Assembly: GCF_001469215.1 (NCBI RefSeq)
Contig: NZ_LOFH01000001.1
Span: 779,548 to 843,547 of the forward strand
Direction: 5' to 3'
Origin: Pseudoalteromonas sp. H105
GTDB taxonomy: Bacteria; Pseudomonadota; Gammaproteobacteria; Enterobacterales; Alteromonadaceae
Length of the DNA stretch: 64,000 nt
The notes below the pieces were generated by a model. That model was not told where the DNA came from. It worked only from the letters and a program-made list of their open reading frames with translations, and made no database searches. The position numbers and the translations under genes are program-made. Below are positions 28,067-34,980 of this stretch, piece by piece (the stretch's first letter is position 1; each line of letters begins with the position of its first letter).

Positions 28067-28137
28067 CAAAGTTGTATGGAATAAATTTGAATGCCGTTAG
28101 GCTACCCGAAGGGTGAGCGCCATGGATGGCAGCGAGT
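28067..28137. repeat. REP-like insertion in the transposase gene, site 2
   Basis: About 71 bp with no place in the transposase frame. It carries the hairpin ACCCGAAGGGT. Removing it restores GRF-WEGRF. Confidence 0.6.
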
Positions 28138-28411
28138 AAAACCTGCCTGTGCAGTTATCTTCTTTATTTGCTTTGCGCGCTATACCTTCATTTAGCAACC
28201 GCATAAACCAGCTAATACTTGATAAGCGTTCGCGGTACTGTTTGACCGTTTGATTAAAAAAGACGAGTTCTGATTTACTTAGCTTTTCACCTTTTACGTA
28301 TTTCTGCGTTAACAAGGTGCCTTTAAACAGCTTATGCCAGCGAATAATAATCGCTTTATCATTCAATCTGTTTGCCTTTTTATCATCAACATAGAGTACT
28401 AAATGGGTATA

Positions 28412-28478
28412 CTTCAGGCGTCCTGCCGTTCGCCCTTCGGGCCAGCTGCGCTGTTGTTAAATGTTCCTAACATTTCGC
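28412..28478. repeat. REP-like insertion in the transposase gene, site 1
   Basis: About 67 bp with two hairpins, GCCCTTCGGGC and AAATGTTCCTAACATTT. Removing it restores the expected histidine motif of the transposase. Confidence 0.6.
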
Positions 28479-28832
28479 TGGTTACTCATTACGGCATAAG
28501 CACACACGTCAATACAAAATACCTTAGCTAATTCTAACAGTTTATCTTCAACCCCCCCCCTGCGGTGCTCATATGATTGCCCTGTAAAGTGGTCTTCGCC
28601 ACATAAAAATGCACGCCGAACACAACGTGAAATACAGTGATAATACTTTGTATCAACCAAACTTACTTGACGCTTTCTTGCGATAGCCATATTTCACTCT
28701 GTTTAATTTTCATACTAATTAAACGTTAGTAAAAAATTTGGCGAAATACAAACTTTAAGATGGGTGTCTCCTTTATTTTAAAGATGGGTGTCTTCTTTAT
28801 TTTATTTTTTCTAATGGGTGACCCCTTTTACT

Positions 28833-28871
28833 GTGCTTGCTGTCCACCACAGGGCATGTTGTTAGGTTACC
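28833..28871 (-). repeat. Cassette 3' end motif, copy 3
   Basis: On the minus strand GGTAACCTAAC is followed by AACATGCCCTGTGGTGGACA and GCAAGCAC. GGTAACCTAAC is an exact 11-base inverse of the 5' flank of gene D (29369-29379). The homology with the other copies stops after GCAAGCAC, where transposase-associated sequence begins. Confidence 0.7.
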
Positions 28872-29367
28872 GTAGCCGACACATACTTTCAGGAGCACTC
28901 TTATAAGCAGTGCTTCTATGAATTGGGCTTTCTATTAAAGCAATGAGTGCATCTAAAACTTTAGGAGTAGGTTCTTCACGACTTGAACAATTACAAGACC
29001 AAGTAATTGTGTGGCTTCTATCTGCGATTTTCAAGAACAATTTTTTATCTGGGCATGGTGCACAAACTTGAATTTTTTCAATACCATTTTCTATGACGGA
29101 TGCTTCTCCTTCATGCTCAATGTAATCAGATAAACTAAAAAACTCTATTTTATGAGCTTCATTGATAATATTTTCTATTTGACTGTTAGTTAGCTTAATT
29201 TTATTTGAATAACTAGTACCCTCAATACATAGTTCTTTGATGTAGGTATGTGTAGAGTATTCGTAGGAATCAAAAACACTCTCAATCTTTAGGTCAAACG
29301 TTATAGGTGGCTGTTTAGAAGCACAACCAAACAAAAATAATGTAAGCAGAACAAGAGTACACTTCAT
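28867..29367 (-). CDS. Cassette gene D: small lipoprotein of unknown function
   Basis: A 166-residue protein read from ATG at 29367. A TTG further upstream would lie inside the adjacent 152-bp repeat and is rejected. The signal MKCTLVLLTLFLFGC (Cys15) marks a lipoprotein. The mature part includes IQVCAPCPDKKLFLKIADRS and WSCNCSS, so disulfides or metal binding are possible. No confident family; a DUF6438-like fold is a guess. The ATG lies only two bases from the terminal repeat, leaving no room for a ribosome site within the unit. Confidence 0.65.
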   Translation of the reverse strand: MKCTLVLLTLFLFGCASKQPPITFDLKIESVFDSYEYSTHTYIKELCIEGTSYSNKIKLTNSQIENIINEAHKIEFFSLSDYIEHEGEASVIENGIEKIQVCAPCPDKKLFLKIADRSHTITWSCNCSSREEPTPKVLDALIALIESPIHRSTAYKSAPESMCRLR

Positions 29368-29376
29368 TGGTAACCT

Positions 29377-29528
29377 AACGAGACTGTAGAATAACTCCAA
29401 CAGCCAAATTCAATTAAAAAACGAGCTCCTGTAATTAACTCTAAGCGTTTTTAAAGCATTAGGTAATGCATTTGGAACCCATAAAACAGGCTGGTTTTCT
29501 TTAAAAAGAGTAATTCTACAGCCTCAAC
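29377..29528. repeat. 152-bp inverted-repeat element, copy 2
   Basis: Near-identical to 25544-25695, with ends AACGAGACTGTAGAATAACTC and GAGTAATTCTACAGCCTCAAC. It separates cassette D from the attC-like site of the esterase cassette. Confidence 0.8.
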
Positions 29529-29577
29529 GCTTTTAGCTGCGGTGCCGGCAGGCATCCGCTAACTAAACTTGTTAGCT
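29523..29577 (-). other. attC-like recombination site of the esterase cassette (candidate)
   Basis: On the minus strand the 55 bp begin AGCTAACAAG and end AAAAGCGTTGAG, with an internal stem TTAGCGG/CCGCAGCTAA around GCCTGCCGGC. The TAACAAG ... GCGTT arrangement is the standard layout of short integron attC sites. AGCTAAC matches in inverse the 5' flank of the esterase gene (30470-30476). Confidence 0.55.
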
Positions 29578-30435
29578 GCCTTTGCCTTGCTTTGGAACCG
29601 CTTGTTGAAGCCCATCGGTTAATAACACAGCAAAAGCACTGTGATGAGTCAATCCCGGCAATACTTTGGATCGCACAACTAACCCTTGATAATCTCTTGA
29701 TTTCAATTGATTCTCAAATGCCAGCATTTCTTTGACCATACTCCCCTCTTGACTACCTATATACATGAAAACATTCGCTTTCATACTCTTCTTACTTTTT
29801 GCATAGTCACTTTCTAGCCGAAACATCGCCTTATTGTCGTACCAGAACGATGGACTACCTAATATGTAGTAATCAAATAACTCGGGATTTGTGATCAATA
29901 TCTTGGCGCCAAGCAAACCGCCATATGAATGACCAACAAATACTTTTTTATCCTGTCTAATTCGATATGTTTGACTGATCAGAGGTAAAACCTCGTCTGA
30001 AATGAAACTAATGTACTGACTGGCTTTACCTGAATACTTTTGAACTTCGAGCGAATGCCCCCTTTTTTCATTTGGGGCAAATGTTGGAGTATAGTCTCGT
30101 GTACGGCTAAGCAAAGGGTTATGCCCTTTGGAATATGAAATCCCAACAATAATGACATCCTCGATATCCCGGCCTGCCATGAGATGCACAATGCCGCTCG
30201 CCACTGCAACTGAATAACCTGTGTCATTTAATAATACCAACGGGTATTTTTTGTTATTTTCTGAGTAATCATTAGGCAGGCGAATATACAGTTCATATTC
30301 CAATCCGCTTACTTCAGATTTTATTTGCAGGGTATGCGTATTTCGAATTTTAAATTCGGTACCTTCCTTGGCACTTAGCGGCACAGAGAAAAAAATAACA
30401 GCAACAAAAGCCAACTTAATAAACTTAAAAAGCAT
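29572..30435 (-). CDS. Alpha/beta-hydrolase esterase, exported (Fes/IroE-like superfamily)
   Basis: A 287-residue protein. ATG at 30435 (or the adjacent one at 30438) is chosen because AAGGA lies just upstream; the longer frame from 30468 has no ribosome site. The signal peptide is FKFIKLAFVAVIFFSVPLSA. The esterase-D pattern is clear: RLPNDYSENNKKYPLVLLNDT, DVIIVGISYSKGHNPLLSRTRDYTP, nucleophile elbow FVGHSYGGLLGA (Ser about 160) and the C-terminal catalytic His near GLTHHSAF. Relatives cleave siderophore or other esters; the substrate here is unknown. It is flanked by AGCTAAC/GTTAGCT repeats and is the outermost unit of the cassette-like block. Confidence 0.82.
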   Translation of the reverse strand: MLFKFIKLAFVAVIFFSVPLSAKEGTEFKIRNTHTLQIKSEVSGLEYELYIRLPNDYSENNKKYPLVLLNDTGYSVAVASGIVHLMAGRDIEDVIIVGISYSKGHNPLLSRTRDYTPTFAPNEKRGHSLEVQKYSGKASQYISFISDEVLPLISQTYRIRQDKKVFVGHSYGGLLGAKILITNPELFDYYILGSPSFWYDNKAMFRLESDYAKSKKSMKANVFMYIGSQEGSMVKEMLAFENQLKSRDYQGLVVRSKVLPGLTHHSAFAVLLTDGLQQAVPKQGKGS

Positions 30436-30486
30436 CATTTTCCTTAAATGTGTGAAGGTTAACCACATAAGCTAACAATTTAATAT

Positions 30487-30632
30487 CGACCCTAAGGGTC
30501 GTCTTTCTACCCAACATTGGGTCTATATTATCTTACCCATATCAATAACAAAATATCTTTTATTATTCTATATCAAATATATAACTAATTGACATTTTAC
30601 TGAGTAACCGACAAAAACGACCCATTGGGTCG
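30487..30632. promoter_or_regulatory. Cluster of three GACCC/GGGTC palindromes
   Basis: CGACCCTAAGGGTCG (30487-30501), ACCCAACATTGGGT (30509-30522) and CGACCCATTGGGTCG (30618-30632). Two share the same outer arms with different three-base centres. They flank an AT-rich stretch upstream of the esterase gene. They could be operators for an unknown repressor or structural repeats. Confidence 0.5.
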
Positions 30633-30980
30633 ATTTCATGACTATAGGGGCACCTAAGCTACAACTGTACATATACACAGACTTTACTTGCGGGTATTTA
30701 TGAAAACACAATTGCCATTTTTAAATTACATTTCTGACTATATGTGAGGGTCTGTTGACCTTTGCGGATTAAAACTTGTTCAAACTAGGAGCGGTTTAAT
30801 CGTGGCGCGAGGCTTGTAACCTAGTGGGCTAAGTCAAAACCGAGCAAAGCTACCGCGTTCTGCTCACGCCCCTTACCACCATCCATGATGGTAACACAGA
30901 ATAAATCGCCTCTAGACAGAACCCGAAGGGCAGCACCTGTTTGGCAATACAATAAGCCCAATTGATAAAGCCTTAACGTA

Positions 30981-31008
30981 AAAACCACGGCTGTTAACCG
31001 TGGCTTTT
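30981..31008 (-). terminator. Terminator of the GH13-MFS-GH15 operon
   Basis: On the minus strand GCCACGG and CCGTGG pair around a loop, followed by TTTT. It lies about 30 bp after the glucoamylase stop. Confidence 0.8.
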
Positions 31009-31037
31009 GAGTACTCAGTATTAATGATTAAGCAAAC

Positions 31038-33440
31038 TTACTTTAGTGCTTTTTCAACCACTGGGTAGTGATCCCATACGTGCTTGTCGCTTAATGAGCG
31101 TACTAACTTAACGTATTCTGCGTGTGTCCATGCAAGAGGCGTGGCTGAATTAGTGCCCTCGCCAAGTGTATAGCCTGCTTTATTATTACCTACACCGTCC
31201 CATACTTGCTCAGGTAACATCATGCCTTCGTTAGCAAATTGCTCTAAGCCTTTCACATACGTGTTTTTAATGGCTTGTTGCTTGTCTGCGTTTAACGATT
31301 GCGTGGCATTGGCAGCAGCGATTTCGTAATGACCACGCTCGCCAGTAAAGAACGGCCAAACACGACCACGTTGCCCTGGGGTATTTTGCCCGCCTTCGGC
31401 GTAGTTTGTGCCGGTTACTTCGTCTTCACCATAACCGTCGTTACCATAACGGCGGTAGCCAGGGAATGAGCCACTGCCGTCGCTAAACTGGTAGCTGTAC
31501 TTAACTTGTAAGTTATCGGCTAACGTTTCGTCATCATATTCTGGCAATGTTTTTACAATGCTTGGCGCCAGTGCATCACGCACACCGTAGCGTACTAGCT
31601 CTAAGAAACCGCCGTCTAAAATTTGCTTTTTATTAAAGCCTTCGCGGCCATTATTGGCGTTAATTTTAGTGTTTGAATTAGCGTCTTTATCTTGACCTAT
31701 ACGAATAAAATACTCACCGTCCGAATTGCTTGATTCTAAGTTACCTGCGGTGGTGAACATAATGTTTTCAATATCGCTGTTGTAACTTTTGGCGGTTTCA
31801 AGGTAACGCTTAGCGTTTTCGTTATCACCTGCAAGTGTTGCAATATCAGCCGCAGTGATAAGGCCTGCAACAACCGCTGCGGTGGTTGAAGGTGAATAAC
31901 CTTCTTGCTCTTCCCAGCGCTCTTGCTGCGTGGCAGGCGGCGTAATTTGCATGTCGTTCCACAAAATTTTAGCGCGGCCACCATCAACTAAAAAGTCAGC
32001 AGCAGGTTTTAACATACGGCCGTACCAATCCGTCAGCTCTACATCAGTTAGCACATTGGCTTGGTGCAGTTTCCACGCAAGCATAATAGGCATGGCTGTT
32101 TGGTCTAGCTGTACGCCTACCCATTCAAGTTCGCCGTCGACATGGGTTTTTTGTAAAAACCAGCCTGTGTCACCATTGTTACCCGGTGTTTTAGCGTTTA
32201 CTTGTACTTTTTCAAGGTATTCGAATGCAGTTTTAGCCGTAGCGGTGTCGCCCATTGCCATAAAGGCCATGGCCACTTGGTAGAAGTCACGTACCCATAC
32301 TGCTTTGTAACCGGTTGACCCTGTTTTAGCTGAAACCGTTTCACCCCATGGGTTTGATAACGAAGCAATAAGCGCGCCTGCATGGGTTTTATCTTCTTGC
32401 GCTTTTAAAACTAAGGCACTGGTGTAAAGTAACTTTCCGTTATCGGCTGTTTGTGCAGTCATGGTATTAAGCGGTGCAAGGCTTTGTAAGTAATCTTGCC
32501 AGCCTAATGCCTCGCCTTTACCATTGTAGTTATCAAGCACTTGCTGATATCCGCGAGCTAAACTCGCTTTACCCTCTTTGACACTTGCTTGTTCGTTGTT
32601 ACCAAAACTTAGGGTTAAATCAAATTGGCTGTTTTTGCCAATCTCACCTAGTTCGGCGAGAAAGCTTACGTTACCCGATTGCTCACCGGTGTTGGTATAT
32701 ACATTACTTAGTTGCTGTGTGGTTTTAAGTTCATTCAGACCATCGCTCTTGCCCGTAAAACCAACACTGGTTTGTTTAAACGGTTTTGCACCTTGCAGTG
32801 ATAAATAATTATCGCCCTGCCATGCAACTACACCTTGCTCAGTGGTTTTGGCAAAGTCATCAAGGCCATTGTTATCAATATATGGGTTAACACTTACATA
32901 TGCCTTTACGCCTTCAAGGTCAGTATTAAAAATGCTGCGTACAAACAATGTTTGCCCATCTGGGTCGGTGAATATGTGTTTTTCTAAGCTAAAACGACCT
33001 TGTTTATCTGTGCTGGTTACTTTATAAGCCAGTGACAGTGGGCGACCTTGTGCATCTTTGTATAAATAGTCAATGGTTACATCAAGGTCGTCGGTTTCTG
33101 TTACGGTAAAGTCTTTACCCACCACAACAAATTGCATGTCTTTAATTTGGGCTTGGTGAATCAGCCCAAACATGGTTTCTGTGATCATGCCTTTTGCTAT
33201 TGAGAACCATACCTTTGAAACTGTGCCAGTTGCCGCAGTGTCGCTGTAAGCACCGTTTTGATATTGCTCAAATGAGGTACCAATCCCTGTTTTGCCAGAG
33301 TATGCCCAAAATGGTTCTGCACCTGGTGCACCTGGGGCAGCAGGTTGCTGAGTTACCGCTGACGTACTTGCTTGCTCTGAACTGCAGGCTGTTAACCCGA
33401 GCATGAGTAAAGTTGTGGTAATGATGTTGTATTTTTTCAT
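31038..33440 (-). CDS. Glucoamylase (GH15) with glucodextranase-type N domain, lipoprotein
   Basis: An 800-residue enzyme with lipoprotein signal MKKYNIITTTLLMLGLTAC (Cys19), so it acts in the periplasm or at the envelope. Residues about 35-300 form the beta-rich N domain typical of bacterial glucoamylases (PFWAYSGKTGIGTSFEQY). The (alpha/alpha)6 GH15 barrel follows, with KAVWVRDFYQVAMAFMAMGD, ELEWVGVQLDQTAMPIMLAW and EEQEGYSPSTTAAVVAGL. It releases glucose from non-reducing ends of maltodextrins. It is the last gene of the operon after GH13 and the MFS transporter, so it completes hydrolysis to glucose for uptake and Glk. Confidence 0.92.
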   Translation of the reverse strand: MKKYNIITTTLLMLGLTACSSEQASTSAVTQQPAAPGAPGAEPFWAYSGKTGIGTSFEQYQNGAYSDTAATGTVSKVWFSIAKGMITETMFGLIHQAQIKDMQFVVVGKDFTVTETDDLDVTIDYLYKDAQGRPLSLAYKVTSTDKQGRFSLEKHIFTDPDGQTLFVRSIFNTDLEGVKAYVSVNPYIDNNGLDDFAKTTEQGVVAWQGDNYLSLQGAKPFKQTSVGFTGKSDGLNELKTTQQLSNVYTNTGEQSGNVSFLAELGEIGKNSQFDLTLSFGNNEQASVKEGKASLARGYQQVLDNYNGKGEALGWQDYLQSLAPLNTMTAQTADNGKLLYTSALVLKAQEDKTHAGALIASLSNPWGETVSAKTGSTGYKAVWVRDFYQVAMAFMAMGDTATAKTAFEYLEKVQVNAKTPGNNGDTGWFLQKTHVDGELEWVGVQLDQTAMPIMLAWKLHQANVLTDVELTDWYGRMLKPAADFLVDGGRAKILWNDMQITPPATQQERWEEQEGYSPSTTAAVVAGLITAADIATLAGDNENAKRYLETAKSYNSDIENIMFTTAGNLESSNSDGEYFIRIGQDKDANSNTKINANNGREGFNKKQILDGGFLELVRYGVRDALAPSIVKTLPEYDDETLADNLQVKYSYQFSDGSGSFPGYRRYGNDGYGEDEVTGTNYAEGGQNTPGQRGRVWPFFTGERGHYEIAAANATQSLNADKQQAIKNTYVKGLEQFANEGMMLPEQVWDGVGNNKAGYTLGEGTNSATPLAWTHAEYVKLVRSLSDKHVWDHYPVVEKALK

Positions 33441-33489
33441 TTTTAACCCTTAAATTTTCTTTATTTCTAAAAATTGTTCGCTAACTGGT

Positions 33490-34980
33490 CTACTGCGTAT
33501 GTTTAACTCGCATAACAGCAACGGCCGCTAATACAAACGACACTGCGCCGAGTACCAATGCGTAAATAGGTTGATTTGCAAAGAAATGCCGTAAAATTAG
33601 ACCCAGTACACTGGCTGCCAGTAATTGTGGGATTACAATAAAAAAGTTAAATATGCCCATATAGACGCCCATTTTGTGGCTCGGCACTGACGTACTCAGC
33701 ATGGCGTAAGGCAACGATAAAATAGACGCCCACGCAAACCCAATGCCTATCATTGGCCAAATTAATAAGGTGGGATCGTTAATTAAAATAAAGCTCGCGA
33801 GCCCTAATGCGCCCAGTATTAGGTTCATGGCGTGCGCCATTTTTAAACCAACGCGTTTTACGATGACCGGGATACACAAAGCGGCTAATGCGGCAAAACC
33901 ATTGTAAGCAGCAAATAAAATACCGACCCAATCAGCCCCGTTGTTGAAAGCCGCCGAGCTTGTATCTGTCGTGCCATAATGAAAGCTTGTTACCGCTGAT
34001 GTGGTATAAATCCACATTGCAAACAGTGCAAACCAACTAAAAAATTGCACCCATGCGAGTTGCTTCATAGCCTCTGGCATGGTGAATACGTCATTGACTA
34101 CTTGGTAAAAACCGCCTGAAGTGGCGTGCTTGGCTTTAAGCAGGCCTGCAATAAACTGAATAATACCAAAGCTCACTAACCCACCAGCGAGAAGATAAAG
34201 CTCTTTTTCTAAATTAAGCCCCGTCACTAGGCCCAGTACCGCTAAACCAAGAACGGTAAAAATAATCCCGCCTTTATTAAAGTTAACGGTATTATGGGTC
34301 ACTGTGGCTGGGTCATTACTGTTGTCTTGCTCATTAAACTTTGCTAATTGCTCAGGTGAATACTCTTTCGTTGTGAGGATGGTCCAGCCAACAGCAATAA
34401 GTAAAATTACACCACCAAAATAAAATGAATACTTTACAGAGTCAGGTATGTGCCCTGCCGGTGCAGTATTGGCTATATCAAACCAATTGGTCATCATCCA
34501 CGGCAGTGCTGATGCCACTACGGCACCGACCCCAATAAAAAAGCTTTGCATGGCATAGCCAGTTGCGCGCTGTTTTTTCGGTAGATTATCGCCCACTAAA
34601 GCACGAAATGGTTCCATCGTGACATTGATAGAAGCATCCATAATCCATAACATACCAGCAGCAATCCAAAGCGTTGGTGAGTTTGGCATGATAAACAGAG
34701 ACAGCGTGGTCAGTATGGCGCCATATAAAAAGAACGGGCGACGGCGGCCTAATTTGCCCCACGTTTTGTCACTCCAGTAACCAATAATTGGTTGTACAAT
34801 CAACCCTGTAAGCGGTGCTGCGACCCACAAGATCGGAATGTCATCAACGTTGGCGCCAAGGGTTTGAAATATCCGGCTGACATTACCATTTTGCAGTGCA
34901 AAGCCAAATTGAATGCCTAAAAAGCCAAAGCACATATTCCATATTTGCCAAAAGCTTAAGTCTGGTTTGTTATCTTTCAT
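33490..34980 (-). CDS. MFS sugar transporter (GPH/sucrose-carrier-like)
   Basis: A 496-residue protein from ATG at 34980 (MKDNKPDLSFWQIWNMCFGF), with TGGAG upstream. Twelve membrane segments. Motifs VQPIIGYWSDKTWGKLGRRRPF and LPKKQRATGYAMQSFFIGVGA are typical of the glycoside-pentoside-hexuronide/SLC45-like transporters that replace maltose ABC systems in Alteromonadales and Xanthomonadales. It should carry glucose or maltose across the inner membrane with protons or sodium. The start overlaps the end of the upstream GH13 gene by 11 bp, indicating translational coupling. Confidence 0.9.
   Translation of the reverse strand: MKDNKPDLSFWQIWNMCFGFLGIQFGFALQNGNVSRIFQTLGANVDDIPILWVAAPLTGLIVQPIIGYWSDKTWGKLGRRRPFFLYGAILTTLSLFIMPNSPTLWIAAGMLWIMDASINVTMEPFRALVGDNLPKKQRATGYAMQSFFIGVGAVVASALPWMMTNWFDIANTAPAGHIPDSVKYSFYFGGVILLIAVGWTILTTKEYSPEQLAKFNEQDNSNDPATVTHNTVNFNKGGIIFTVLGLAVLGLVTGLNLEKELYLLAGGLVSFGIIQFIAGLLKAKHATSGGFYQVVNDVFTMPEAMKQLAWVQFFSWFALFAMWIYTTSAVTSFHYGTTDTSSAAFNNGADWVGILFAAYNGFAALAALCIPVIVKRVGLKMAHAMNLILGALGLASFILINDPTLLIWPMIGIGFAWASILSLPYAMLSTSVPSHKMGVYMGIFNFFIVIPQLLAASVLGLILRHFFANQPIYALVLGAVSFVLAAVAVMRVKHTQ

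Larger units (their letters stand above)
27575..28690 (-). pseudogene. REP-associated (Y1/IS200-like) transposase, broken by two small insertions
   Basis: Three frame segments on the minus strand together give one TnpA-REP protein: MAIARKRQVSLVDTKYYHCI to AYAVMSN (28690-28479), HLVLYVDDKKANRL to KEDNCTGRF (28411-28138), and WEGRFKSQALLDEAALAACM to the stop at 27575. Joined, these give the family's WEGRFKSQ and NPIRAKM motifs. An insertion of about 67 bp lies exactly in the MSNH-THL histidine motif needed for Y1 catalysis, and one of about 71 bp lies between GRF and WEGRF. Both cause stops, so the gene is inactive. A run of nine C (28552-28560) near the start is also unusual. Confidence 0.85.
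30469..31037. other. Intergenic region between cassette block and maltodextrin operon
   Basis: About 570 bp with no credible gene. The left part holds three short palindromes of GACCC/GGGTC type (30487-30632) around an AT-rich stretch. The middle (about 30745-30960) starts GGGTCTGTTGACCTTTGCGG, which looks like an insertion-sequence end, but no partner end was found in the window. The right end holds the operon terminator at 30981-31008. Confidence 0.5.

Noticed and set aside
24986..30476. CRISPR array
   Set aside because: Repeats are long, few, irregularly spaced and flank genes; there are no short regular spacers and no cas genes.
24986..30476. Toxin-antitoxin or phage-defence island
   Set aside because: None of the small genes shows a recognisable toxin, antitoxin, nuclease or defence domain, so I do not claim such a function.
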